Shown here in pieces: positions 44,690 to 54,610 of a stretch of DNA of 64,000 nt. The DNA is from Ichthyophis bannanicus. Taxonomy: Eukaryota > Chordata > Amphibia > Gymnophiona > Ichthyophiidae. The notes below the pieces were generated by a model, which worked only from the letters and a program-made list of their open reading frames with translations, did no database searches and had not been told where the DNA came from. The stretch lies in NCBI GenBank assembly GCA_033557465.1, contig CM066047.1, positions 682,001 to 746,000 on the forward strand, read 5' to 3'. The position numbers and the translations under genes were made by a program. Position 1 is the first letter of the stretch, and every line of letters starts with the position of its first letter.

Positions 44690-45555
44690 AGGAAGGTTAT
44701 GTTATTTTGCCCCCAGATGGGGGCAGATAACAGCAGAAAGTTGGACTCTGTCCATTGTAAGAGAGGGATACAAGCTTCACTTCCTCAGCATGCCCCCTCC
44801 TACAATGGTAAGACAGTTCAATTCTCAGACCTCTCTCAACTCCCAGTTAGGTCACAAGGTCAGTCTGCTTCTTGCCCAAGGGGCAATAGAAGTACCTATT
44901 CATCAACAAGGTGCAGGGTTCTATTCCCCCTTTTTCCTTATTCCAAAGAAAACAGGAGGGCACAGACCCATTTTGGACCTCAGAGAATTGAACAAATTCC
45001 TGTTCAAAGAGAAATTCAAAATGATTTCTCTTGGAACTCTACTGCCATACCTTCAGAGTCAGGACTGGTTTTGTTCTCTAGATCTCAAGGATGCGTACTC
45101 TCATATTCTCATCCATCCAACTCACCGAAGGTTTCTTTGCGTTCTATTTGAAGGGAAGCACTACCAATACAGAGTTCTTCCTTTTGGCCTGGCCTCGGCA
45201 CCAAGGGTGTTCACAAAATGCATGGCTGTGGTGGCAGTATTTCTCCACACCCTAAAAATATTTGTCTTCCCTTACTTGGACGATTGGCTCATTCGAGCCC
45301 CATCAGAGCCAGAGGCCAGGTTTTCTCTATCTCGCACAATGCATATCCTTCAATATTTGGGACTTGTTATAAACTTCCCAAAATCCAGCCTAGCTCCCAC
45401 TCAGTCTCTAGAGTTCATAGGAGCCCTGCTGGATACCAGACAGACAAGGGCCTATCTTCCACAGTACCGCTGCCTTTGCATTGTGCATTTAGCTTCCCAA
45501 GCAACACTAAAGTCTCACCTCACTGCTCGGGAAATGTTACAATTGCTAGGCCACT
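44690..45555 (+). pseudogene. DIRS E reverse transcriptase, cut by CR1
   Basis: An open frame from 44790 reads KKTGGHRPILDLRELNKFLF, SLDLKDAYSHILIHPTHRRF, YRVLPFGLASAPRVFTKCM and FPYLDDWLIRAP (YLDD near 45276-45287, intact). The thumb follows as LEFIGALLDTRQTRA and SHLTAREMLQLLGH. CR1 sequence begins immediately after GH. The RNase H and later domains resume at 47671. This RT portion has no internal stop, so it was the best kept RT here before the CR1 arrived. Confidence 0.9.
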
Positions 45556-47670
45556 AGCAAGTGCAAGGAAGTCCAAAAAACTGCCAGCATGGTTTAAAGG
45601 TGAGGTTAGAGAGGCTGTTGTTGCCAAAAAAGCATCTTTCAGGAAATGGAAAAAAGAGCCAAATGACGAAACCTGGAAACAGCACAAGCACTGGCAAGTC
45701 AAATGCAAGGCATTGATAAGGCAGGCAAAGAGAGAATTTGAGAAGAAGCTTGCTGCGGAAGCAAAAACACAAAATAAAGACCTTTTCAAGTACATTCGTA
45801 GCAAAAAACCTGTGAGAGAGTCAGTTGGTCAATTAGATGATAAAGGGTTTAAAGGAGCACTAAGAGGCGACAAGGCGATAGCGGAGAGACTGAATGAATT
45901 CTTTGCTTCAGTCTTTACTGAGGAAGATGTAGGGATGTTACCCATGACTGAAGTGGTATTTAAAGGTGCGGAAGAATTGAAGGAAATATCGATACATTGG
46001 GAAGATGTCTTACAACTATTAGATAAACTGAAGAGTAGCAAATCGCCTGGGCCGGATGGTATACATCCAAGGGTGTTGAAAGAACTGAAATATGAGATTG
46101 CAGACCTGCTATTAGTAATCTGAACTATCATTAAAATCATCTCTAATACCTGAAGATTGGAGGATCGCCAATGTAACACCAATTTTTAAAAAGGGTTCCA
46201 GGGATGATCCGGGAAACTACAGACCGGTGAGCCTGACGTCAGTACCGGGAAAAATGGTAGAAACCATCATAAAGAATACAATTACTCAGCATGTAGATAG
46301 TCACGACCTAATGGGAGACAGCCAACATGGCTTTAGACAAGGAAGATCTTGTCTTACTAATCTGTTATGTTTTTTTGAAGGAGTGAATAAACAGGTGGAC
46401 AAAGGTGAGTCGGTTGATATTGTGTATCTGGACTTTCAGAAAGCCTTTGACAAGGTCCCTCATCAGAGACTTTTAGCAAAACTAAAGAGTCATGGGATAG
46501 GAGGCAGTGTACTATTGTGGATCAGGAACTGGTTAAAAGAAAGCAGAGGGTAGGGCTAAATGGCCAATTTTCCCAATGGAGAAAGGTGAATAGTGGTGTA
46601 CCCCAGGGATCTGTGCTGGGTCCGCTGCTTTTTGACATATTCATAAATGACCTGGAAAGTGGAATAACGAGTGAGGTTATCAAATTTGCAGATGACACAA
46701 AACTATTTAAAGTTGTTAAAACCCAAGAGGATTGTGAAAAATTGCAAGAGGATCTTGATAAATTGGAAGACTGGGCATCAAAATGGCAGATGAAATTTAA
46801 TGTGGACAAGTGCAAGGTTATGCACCTAGGGAAGAACAACCCAAACTATGGTTACACGATGCAAGGTTCCAGATTAGGAACCACCACCCAGGAAAAAGAT
46901 TTAGGCGTCATTGTGGATACCATGTTAAAACCCTCGGCCCAGTGTGCAGCGGCAGCCAAGAGAGCAAATAGAATGCTAGGTATGATAAGGAAAGGAATGG
47001 AAAATAAAACAAAAGATATTATAATGCCTCTATATCGTTCCATGGTGAGACCGTACCTTGAATATTGTGTGCAATTCTGGTTGCCGTATCTTAAAAAGGA
47101 TATAGCGATTTTAGAAAAGGTTCAGAGAAGAGCCACCAAAATGGTAAAGGGGATGGAAGGATACTCCTATGAGGAAAGGCGAAAAAGGTTAGGGCTCTTT
47201 AACCTGGAAAAGAGACGGCTGAGGGGAGATATGATAGAAGTCTATAAATTAATGAACGGAGTGGAATGGGTAAACGTAGATCGATTGTTTACGTTATCAG
47301 AATATAGAAAGACTAGGGGACACGCAATGAAGCTACAGGGTAAACTATTTAAGATTAATAAAAGAAAATATTTTTTCACTCAACGTGTAATCAAGCTCTG
47401 GAATTTGTTACCGGAGGATGTAGTAAAGGCTGTTAGTGTAGCTGGGTTTAAAAAAGGTTTGGACAAGTTCCTGGAGGAAAGGTCCATAAACCATTATTAA
47501 GAAGTGACCGAAGATATCAATGCTTGACCCAGTACAAGCATTGTGGAACTTGTGTCTCTTGGGGAAACTGCTAGGTACATATGACCTAGATTGGCCACTG
47601 TTGGAAACAGAATACTGGGCTTGATGGACCTTCGTCTGACCCAGTATGGCATATCTTATGTTCTTATGTT
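45556..47670 (+). mobile_element. CR1 LINE inserted in DIRS E
   Basis: 5'-truncated at the linker before the RT and complete to the 3' 8-base repeat (TCTTATGTTCTTATGTTC). It is very similar to the CR1 at 11062-14168. DIRS sequence reads GGCCAC before it and CACCGTGCATGTGG after it, whereas copy D has about 8 more bases between these points, so a small target deletion took place. Confidence 0.93.
45562..47500 (+). pseudogene. CR1 reverse transcriptase in DIRS E
   Basis: It starts in the RT-preceding linker (KSKKLPAWFKGEVREA) and continues through SKSPGPDGIHPRVLKE. A 2-base loss near 46122 ends the first frame. The next frame carries GFRQGRSCLTNLL and VYLDFQKAFDKVPHQ to a 5-base loss near 46535. 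The last frame, to the TAA at 47498-47500, has [22 protein letters not shown] (FADD at 46685-46696, catalytic aspartates intact) and [16 protein letters not shown]. Two small deletions are the only breaks. In the family this enzyme performs target-primed reverse transcription. Confidence 0.92.
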
Positions 47671-48560
47671 CACCGTGCATGTGGTCCCTTATGCCCGCCT
47701 TCATATGAGGGCAGCCCAGTGGACTTTATCCACTCAGTGGACTCGGGCGTCAGGTTGCCTGTCAGACAAAATAGCAACCTCAGATCGTCTTACTTTGTCT
47801 CTCCAATGGTGGTAGTCACCCCAGAATTTGTTGGTGGGGTCCCCTTTTAAGCAACTCCCACCCCAAGTAACTCTAACAACAGATGCCTCACAGGTGGGTT
47901 GGGGAGCCCATTTGCAAGGCCTCTCTACCCAGGGTTCCTGGACTCCACAGGAGACCGATCTACAAATCAATCTCCTAGAGTTCAGAGCAATCTTTCTTGC
48001 TCTTCTAGTGTTTCACACACAGCTCTGCTACAAAACTGTCCTAATTCAAACGGAGAACCAAGTAGCCATGTTCTATGTGAACAAGCAGGGTGGAACAGGC
48101 TCTCTGTCGCTCTGCAACAAAGCTTTGCGACTTTGGGCCCTTGCCAAAGAGCATCAGATTCATCTCATTGCAGTGTATCTGCCAGGCATTCAAAACTCTT
48201 GGGCAGACAGACTCAGTCGAGTTCTGCTTCCACACGAATTGTCTCTCCATGCAGACCAGGTGGCCAAAATTTTCCAATTTTATGGAACCCCGGACATAGA
48301 CTTCTTTGCAAGTCTGCTGAATGCCAAACTTCCCCGGTTCTGTTATAGAATTCCGGCTCAGGATTGTCAGGCCAGGGATACCTTCCTCCTCCATTGGGGT
48401 TGGGACTTTCTGTATGCCTTCCCACCCATTCCCCTAATTCCCAGGACTTTATTCAAGCTTCAGAGAGACAGGCCATATGATTCTCATAGCCCCACATTGG
48501 CCACGACAAGTGTGGTACCATCTGCTCTTACATCTCTCTCAAGCTCCATGTCTGGAGTTG
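47671..48560 (+). pseudogene. DIRS E RNase H and methyltransferase part
   Basis: Resumes after the CR1 as HVVPYARLHMRAAQW. A TAG at 47815-47817 comes before the long frame 47828-49408. RNase H: TTDASQVGWGAHLQGLS near 47880 and LEFRAIFLALLVF; the usual Asp position reads TEN in QTENQVAMFYVNKQGG. The methyltransferase part reads PDIDFFASLLNAKLPRFC and FLYAFPPIPLIPRTLF near 48290-48450. The frame runs straight on into the recombinase, unlike the overlapping arrangement in A and B. Confidence 0.85.
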
Positions 48561-48639
48561 GGATCTGCTCCAGATCTCCTATCCCAGGAGGACGGGATGC
48601 TGTGGCATCCCAATCCCCAGTCTCTACATCTCAGGACCT

Positions 48640-49720
48640 GGTTGCTGAAAGCCTAGAACTTCATGGTCTTAACCTTTCTCAGCAAGTAAAGGATATCCTT
48701 TATGCTTCCAGGAAACCATCCACAAGATGCTCTTATGCTTTCAAGTGGAAAAGGTTTAGCATATGGTGTTTGCAGAAGGGTCTTAACTCTCTTGCAATAT
48801 CTCTGGAATCATTACTGGAATATCTCCTTCATTTGTCTAATGCAGGGCTTAAGACCAATTCAGTGAGAGTTCATTTGAGTGCTATTGCAGCTTCTCTCAA
48901 GCCTTTAAATGGGCAACCTATTTCCTCTCATCCTATCATAGTGAGATATATGAGAAGCCTTCTTCTAACTAAGCCTCCCATTAAGCCACCACCAGTGGCA
49001 TGGGATTTAAATCTGGTTCTTGGACAGCTCATGAAGCTGCCTTTTGAACCATTACCTACTACCTCTTTGAAATTCCTTCCCTGGAAAGTTATTTTTCTTA
49101 TTGCAATCACATCAGCACGTCACATCAGTGAATTGCAAGCATTGTTGGCTGATCCTCCTTATACAAGGTTCCATCATGATAAGGCAGTCCTTAGGACTCA
49201 TCCTCACTTTATGCTAAAGGTGGTTTCACCTTTTCTTTTAAACCAAGCAGTTTACCTTCCTGTTTTTTCCCAAGGCCCCATGCCTCTAAAGCAGAAAGGA
49301 ATCTTCATACTTTGGACTGTAAAAGAGCTTTGGCTTTTTACTTGCAAAGGACACAGCTACATAGAAAGTCCTCTCAACTCTTTGTTGCTTTTGATCCTAG
49401 TCATTTAGGACTTCCAGTCTCCAACAGGACACTGTCCAACTGGATGGATTGCAGCGTGCATATCTTTTGCCTACCGGAGTAAGAGCCTTCCTCTTGAAGG
49501 CCATGTCACAGCGCACAATGTGAGAGCCATGGCAGCCTCTATGGCTCATCTTCACTCTGTGTCTATCGACGACATCTGTCGAGCAGCTACCTGTCCTCGG
49601 TTCATACCTTCACAGCCCATTACTGCTTGGACAAGAATTCTCGCCGGGATGCCTTGTTTGGTCAGGCTGTTCTTCAACACCTGTTCCATACTTAATCAAC
49701 TCCTAACCACCATCCCTGGT
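48640..49720 (+). pseudogene. DIRS E tyrosine recombinase (box I Arg lost)
   Basis: In the long frame to 49408: KDILYASRKPSTRCSYAFKW, HLSNAGLKTNSVRVHLSAI, AWDLNLVLGQLMKLPFEP. Box I reads ARHISELQAL (near 49116-49145); copies A, B and D have ARRISELQAL, so the catalytic arginine next to Ile is His. After a shift near 49280, box II HNVRAMA lies near 49513-49533 and RAAT near 49585. VHTFTAHYCLD (box III Tyr) is in another frame near 49600-49632. Box II and III residues are present but not in the box I frame. Confidence 0.85.
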
Positions 49721-49807
49721 AGTATGCCAGAGATGCATGGGGGGAAGTGGAGCCCTTTCAAAAGGGCACACAACTTCTGGGGTTCTCCCTGGCATCTGTA
49801 GCTAGGT

Positions 49808-49915
49808 AGTCCCCATATGTGAAGACTGCATTCCTGCTTGTTCTTGGAGATAGCGTAGTTACTCACCTGTAACAGGTGATCTCCGGGAACAGCAGGAATT
49901 TAGTCTTCACAACCC
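49808..49915 (+). repeat. DIRS E internal complementary region
   Basis: CCATATGTGAAGACTGCATTC through TTCTTGGAGAT inverts the left end. GTAGTTACTCACCTGTAAC through TTTAGTCTTCAC inverts the right end at 50130-50178. (CT)n low complexity follows at 49938-49985. Confidence 0.88.
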
Positions 49916-49999
49916 ACCCACCTCCCCTAGGAGTTGTATCTCTCTGTCTCTCTCTCCCCCTCTCTCCCCCTCTCTCTCTCTTTGTCTCAGCTTTAAACT

Positions 50000-50178
50000 C
50001 AAATGGAGAGAGACAGTTGGGAAAGGCGGGAAGGCAGCATGCAGGCGCTGTGGGATGCTCCCAAAAGCTTTCTAATTGGACACTGGGGAGCGTTCCCGCG
50101 CAGGCTCCGTCGGTACCGACGATACCCATATGTGAAGACTAAATTCTTGCTGTTCCTGGAGATCACCTGTTATAGGTG
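50000..50178 (+). repeat. DIRS E right inverted terminal repeat
   Basis: It contains GGGAAAGGCGGGAAGGCAGC and GGCTCCGTCGGTACCGACGA, then the edge CACCTGTTATAGGTGAGTAA. It inverts 42457-42612. Confidence 0.88.
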
Positions 50179-50374
50179 AGTAACTGCTTTCTTTCCGAGG
50201 CCTCATGCCTCCAGTGCAGAAAGGAACCTTCACGCTTTGGACTGTAAAAGAGCTTTAGCCTTTTACTTGAAGAGGACATAGCAACATCAAAAATCTTCTC
50301 AACTCTTTCTTGCTTTTGATTCTAGGGCTAACAACTTCCTGGGGCCATCTCCCTAGCATCTGCCGCTATGGAGT

Positions 50375-50470
50375 CCCCCATATGTGAAGACTACATTCCT
50401 ACTTGTTCCTGGAGATACTGTGGTTACCTGTAACAGGTGATCTCTGGGAACAGCAGGAATTAAGTTTTCG
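50375..50470 (+). repeat. DIRS D internal complementary region
   Basis: CCATATGTGAAGACTACATTC through GGAGATACTG, then GTGGTTACCTGTAACAGG through TAAGTTTTCGCAG. It has the same structure as in E, with more changes. Confidence 0.82.
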
Positions 50471-50539
50471 CAGCCTGCCCACCTCCCCTAGGAGATCTAT
50501 CTATCTCTCTCTCTCTCTCGTCTCAGCTATAAACTCAAC

Positions 50540-50727
50540 TAGAGAGGGACAGTTGGAAAGGCGGGAAGGCAGCACGCAGGTGCTGTGGGATGCTCCCAGA
50601 AACCTTCCTATTGGGTGTTGAGGAGCGTTCCCGCGCAGGCTCTGTTGGTACCGACGATACCCATATGTGAAGACTAAATTCCTGTTGTTCCCAGAGATAA
50701 CCTGTTACAGATGAGTAACTACGCTTT
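50540..50727 (+). repeat. DIRS D right inverted terminal repeat
   Basis: It includes GGGAGCATCCCACAG-type inverse text and GTTGGTACCGACGATACCC. It ends at GTTACAGATGAGTAACTACG directly against the left end of copy F. Confidence 0.85.
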
Positions 50728-51118
50728 CCTTATCGTCCCTCTAGTCCAGTCCCGCACCTCTGAGTAGTGCCCCTCTTCCAGCAGCTTTGAGACTGAACAT
50801 GTTATCTTTTGTTGACACCCGGTTTATATACAACTGGCACCGCCCACCAACCCCAGTGAGCTTACTCTCCAAGCTGCTGGAGGAGGTGGTGAGCCAGGGT
50901 GTTGGGCTCACTGAAGGAACAAATAAGGATCTTAGTTATGTTTTTTGCCTTTAGGTGTGGTTTTTTTTTTTGGGGTGGGGGGGCTTTGGGTTCCTTGTCT
51001 TACAGGGCTAGAGTTTTGTTTTTAAAGTTAAAAAAAAAAAAAAAGGGGGCTGGTTTGGGTGGCTGGGGCTTGCCTCCGCTGGTCACAAAGGCTTCAGAGC
51101 CCGGGGAGCTCGGAGCCA

Positions 51119-51480
51119 GTCATGTCTGGCGAAGTGGCAAACTTGGAGTTCAGTGCTGCCTCTCTAGCAGACACCCATTATGCTCTTATCAGGGGCCTTT
51201 CCAAGAGCATGGCTTCGATGGTGGCAGCCCACTGTTTGTGGCTGCGGAACTGGGCAGTGGACAGTTCCTCTAAGTCCTGGCTTAGTAAGCTGTCCTTTAA
51301 GGGGGGAAGCTCCTCTAAGGAGAAGACTTGGAGAAGTTGGTTAAGGATTTGGGGGAGTTCAAAGGGCGGCAATTACCTGAGGACAAACAGAAGCAGGGCC
51401 GTGGCGCTTCCTCGTCTCTTAGCCGAGATAGTTCAAGCATTTTCATACCCCTTGCTTCAGCCAGATCCAGAGGGGTAGGT
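51119..51480 (+). pseudogene. DIRS F gag C-terminal fragment
   Basis: The frame reads VANLEFSAASLADTHYALIR, NSM-type helix text and LWLRNWAVDSSSKSWLSKL. This aligns with the copy B gag core (LESGAAYLADVHYDLIRAL; LWLRNWAADGPSKSRLSKL). The N-terminal zinc cluster and acidic region are gone. A shift near 51310 removes the Pro/Arg tail. No independent function is likely. Confidence 0.8.
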
Positions 51481-51639
51481 TCCCTATCAGAGGGCAGGGC
51501 TTTCGTGGTTTCCGAGGAGCAGGAAGGGGCTTTGGAGCCGCCGCTACCTTGGGACACAAGAGAGGACAATGAGGCGAGGGGGGGCTCAGCAGGAGTGTTG
51601 CCCGTGGGAGATCAGCTGCGGGAGTTGTACTCTGCCTAG

Positions 51640-53450
51640 GCCCAGATCTCATCCGACCAGTGGGTTCTGGAGGTGGTCAGAGAACCGACCGATAATAGAA
51701 TTTTTCATCCAGTCCCCCTGCAAGGCTCTCAGGGCAAGGTGGCAGCGGTAAAGGAAACCCTGTCGTGCCTTCTGCAGCTGCAGGCCGTCGAAGCGGTGCC
51801 TCCAGACCACTACAGGTGCGGTCGATACCCCCATTTATTTCGTGGTGCCCAAGAAAGAAGGCTCCTTTTGCCCCATCCTCGACCTCAATGGAGTCAACCG
51901 CTCTCCGCGGGTACCGCATTTTCACATGGAGACGTTGCGGTCAGTGATAGTGGGAGTAAGGAGTGGGGAGTTTTTGACGTCACTGGATCCCGTGGAAGCA
52001 TATCTTCACATTCCCATAAGACGGGATCACCAGCGGTTTCTCCGCTTTGTGATGCCTATGGGGGACTTCCGGTTCTGGGCGTTGCTCTTTGGACTGCCAA
52101 CAGCACCACGCACCTTCACCAAGGTCATGGTGGTGGTGCGGCAGCAGGACAACGCAAGGAAGGGATTCTCGTGCACCCATACCTCAACAATTGGCTGGTT
52201 CAGGCCAAGTCCAGTGAGGAAAGCGAAAGAGCAACAAGGATAGTGGTGGAGTTCCTCCAAGGACTCTGTTGGGTGGTCAATCTGGCCAAGAGTCATCTGA
52301 GCCCGTCTCTAGACTTGGAGTAACTTGGGGCACGCTTCAACACCCAAGCTGGCAGAGTCTTTTTGCCGGGGGCACGAGCATACGGACTGCGAGTCTTGAT
52401 TCGTCGCTTCCTGGGATTACGCAAGTTCTGGGGACCATGGCAGCCACGATAGAGTTGGTCCCATGGTCAAGGGCGCATATGCATCCGTTGTAGAGAGCAT
52501 TGCTCCGTCAGTGGTCCCACCAGAGCCAGCTCCTGACGCAGGTCCTCCCTTGCCCGGCGGACACCAGGAATTCTCTAAGGTGGTGGCTGTGCCTGGGAAA
52601 CCTGGAGAGGGGCATGCCCTCGAGTCTCCGGGGTGGATCCTGGTAATCACGGATGCCAGGTTTACCGGCTGGGGAGCTCAGTGCGAGGGACGCTTTGCCC
52701 AGGGTCGATGGGACCTCCTGGAGGCTCAGTGGTCGATGAACAGGCTCGAGATGCGGGCAGTGGCTCTGGCCTTGCTCATCTTCGAAGAGTGCTCGCGGGG
52801 AAAAGCAGTACATGTTTTCTCGGACAATGCGACCACGGTCGCGTATATAAACCGGCAGGGAGGCACGGGCAGTCCAGCCCTGGAGGCCAAAAGGTTGTTG
52901 AATTGGGCGGAGGTCCGGCTGGAGACTGTGTCGGCGGCGCATGTAGCGGGAGAAAGCAACATGGAGGCGGACTATCTCAGCCGGGTTCGGGTGGACCCCG
53001 GAGAGTGGTGCCTCAACCAAGAAGTGTTCGAGCGGCTGGTGCAACACTGGGGCGAGCCAGTCATAGACTTGATGGCAACCTTCGAGTTGGCAAAATCAGG
53101 AAGATTTTTTTGCAGGAGAAGAGAACTGATGTCAGAGGGCCTCGATGCCTTAGTCCAGAGGTGGCCTGAGGGGAGGACTTCTCTACGTGTTCCCTCCGTG
53201 GACGCTCATAGGCAAGGTGCTGCAACGGATAGAGGCACACCGGGGGTTGGTAATACTGATCGCCACCAATTGGCCTCGGCGGCGTCCTTGGTATGCCGAC
53301 CTGGTTTGGCTCCTGGTGGCCTGGCCATGGCTTCTTCCGATGCGCAAGGACCTGCTAATGCAGGGCCTGATATGCATGCCTCAGGTGGATCGATACTCGC
53401 TTATGGCCTGGCTCTTGAGCGGGCACGGTTGAGTAAGAAAGGATACTCGG
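51640..53450 (+). pseudogene. DIRS F RT, RNase H and methyltransferase (YLDD changed to YLNN)
   Basis: RT text is VPKKEGSFCPILDLNGVN, then SLDPVEAYLHIPI and PTAPRTFTKVMV. A shift near 52130 leads to a frame where motif C at 52180-52191 reads YLNN rather than YLDD. A TAA at 52321-52323 ends the thumb. RNase H follows (ITDARFTGWGAQC, MNRLEMRAVALALL, FSDNATTVAYINRQGG), then the methyltransferase (DLMATFELAKSGRFF). A further shift near 53170 leads to FPPWTLIGKVL and IATNWPR, where sister copies read DWPR. Loss of both RT aspartates makes it inactive regardless of the frameshifts. Confidence 0.88.
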
Positions 53451-53592
53451 GGGCGGTGATAGCGACACTGCTGCAAACCCGAAGGAGGTCCACTTGTCTC
53501 GCGTATATTCGCGTCTGGCGTATTTTTTAATCATGGTGTGAGGACAGGCAGACGCGTCCGTCCGCTGCTTCAGTTCCGGACATCCTGGCTAT
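53390..53592 (+). pseudogene. DIRS F tyrosine recombinase N-terminal stub
   Basis: GGSILAYGLALERARLSKKG, then AYIRVWRIF and a TAA at 53527-53529, then SWCEDR and SVPDILAM read on. This is the first 60 or so codons of the recombinase, upstream of all catalytic boxes. Sequence changes to a D/E-type left repeat at about 53593. Confidence 0.8.
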
Positions 53593-53835
53593 GTCCAGGA
53601 ACAAGCAGGAATGTAGTCTTCACATATGGGTATCGTTGGTACTGACGGAGCTTGTGCAGGAACGCTCCCCAGCGTCCAATAAGAAAGCTTTTGGGAGCAT
53701 CCCACAGCGCCTGCATGCTGCCTTCCCGCCTTTCCCAACTGTCCCTCTCCAGTTCTTCGTTTTCCGCGGAGCCGCAGGAAATTCCCTTCTCATACTTTTT
53801 TTTTTGTGATCGCGTCTGCCTTCCCTCGACGCATT
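53593..53835 (+). mobile_element. solo DIRS left end (D/E subfamily)
   Basis: GTCCAGGAACAAGCAGGAAT, then ATATGGGTATCGTTGG and the inverted-repeat body. It continues to CGCGTCTGCCTTCCCTCGACGC and there loses similarity to copies D and E. It is a left repeat plus about 60 bases of 5' untranslated region. Confidence 0.8.
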
Positions 53836-54364
53836 TAATAAGCAAGGTAGCAAAACTCTTCCTTGCCTGGTGGTCAAAATCAATGAACAAAATCAATTCT
53901 ATTTTTGCCGTAGCTCATATGAGTATAAGACCAGTTTTACCAAATGACTGGAAAATCTAGTTTACAAAAAAGTTAGATTTACATCGTAAAGTCTTCTAAA
54001 TAAGGAAGAAACTTTAGACACTTGATAAATTCTTTCCTTGAAGCTGCTACACCAGCCTGGATATATGGATTATGCTCCATTGCCAGAAAGTGAAAGCAGA
54101 CTTGAGCAACTTTCAATAAGGTCATCACTTGTCTGCTGGTGCAGCACCAAGAGAAGCCAGTATGACACTAAGCAAGTAGTAAACAGGACTAAAGAATTCA
54201 GAAACGACTCAAATAATGTTAGTAATCATCAATCCAAATTTGAAACAATTAACTTCAACAAGTTTCTGGCTCTTAACACAAAGAATTGTGTATCAGAACA
54301 AATACTGACAATGCACTCAATGGCAGCTAGACTCCCCAGCCTGTACAATGTACTACTGTCACTA
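53836..54364. other. no gene recognised
   Basis: AT-rich DNA with no supported frame. A CCAGCCTGGATATATGG phrase near 54050 vaguely recalls a DIRS terminus. Confidence 0.4.
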
Positions 54365-54610
54365 CTACGTATTTTATAATGCTACAAGGCATACGCAGCA
54401 CTGTAAGCAGACAAGAGACTATTCCTGCTCATAAGTACTTAGTCTAGTCAAGACAGACAACACAACTGAGGATTTAGGATATATCTAGGGAATGGTAAGG
54501 CAACACATAGGAGACAAATAGGAGACTAAGCGGAACAGAATCCGAAAGCAGTCTCTGAGAAGTGAGTTTTAACCTGGAATTGAAAAAGGCCACAATGCTT
54601 TCCAGGATGG
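54365..54610 (-). mobile_element. L2-type 3' end fragment
   Basis: TAATGCTACAAGGCATACGCAGC, a GAGACTATTCCTGCTCATAAG phrase and GAAGTGAGTTTTAACCTGGA. These resemble the common vertebrate L2/SINE2 3' wording (cell-size 'gcgctgtacaag...cctgct' type). No coding part. Confidence 0.5.

Larger units (their letters stand above)
42457..50178 (+). mobile_element. DIRS copy E, inserted in copy D, carrying a CR1
   Basis: A full-length DIRS (about 5.6 kb without its CR1) with left repeat, gag, RT, RNase H, methyltransferase, recombinase, ICR (49808-49915) and right repeat. A 2.1 kb CR1 sits between RT and RNase H. It is closely related to copy D throughout. The insertion shows no clear target duplication and lies in the recombinase gene of D. 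Its repeats contain the 12-base palindrome GTCGGTACCGAC at 42492-42503 and near 50109-50120. Confidence 0.92.
37792..50727 (+). mobile_element. DIRS copy D, split by copy E
   Basis: Two parts, 37792-42456 and 50179-50727, make one element. The recombinase frame stops after the phrase encoding QAVYLPV-like text at 42450. It resumes after copy E with the PRPH..S.ERNLHALDCKRALAF block, which in copy E directly follows the same point. It has a left repeat, gag, RT, RNase H, methyltransferase, a partial recombinase, an ICR (50375-50470) and a right repeat. About 400 bases of recombinase are also missing after the insertion site. It is AT-richer and more decayed than A or B. Confidence 0.9.
50728..53592 (+). 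mobile_element. DIRS copy F (subfamily A, internally deleted, 3'-truncated)
   Basis: The left end CTTTCCTTATCGTCCCTCTAG matches the left half of the copy A ICR, so F belongs with A. After about 390 bases the sequence enters the gag C-terminus near 51119, so most of the 5' region and gag are deleted. RT, RNase H and methyltransferase follow in broken frames. The recombinase stops after SVPDILAM at 53592, where the left end of a D/E-type element begins. No ICR or right repeat is attached. Confidence 0.85.

Noticed and set aside
45218..46123. A DIRS-CR1 fusion protein
   Set aside because: The DIRS part is read in the wrong frame; the open frame across the junction is accidental.
47828..49408. 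An intact DIRS gene of 526 codons
   Set aside because: It fuses RNase H, methyltransferase and half of the recombinase, ends before boxes II and III, and has lost a box I arginine.
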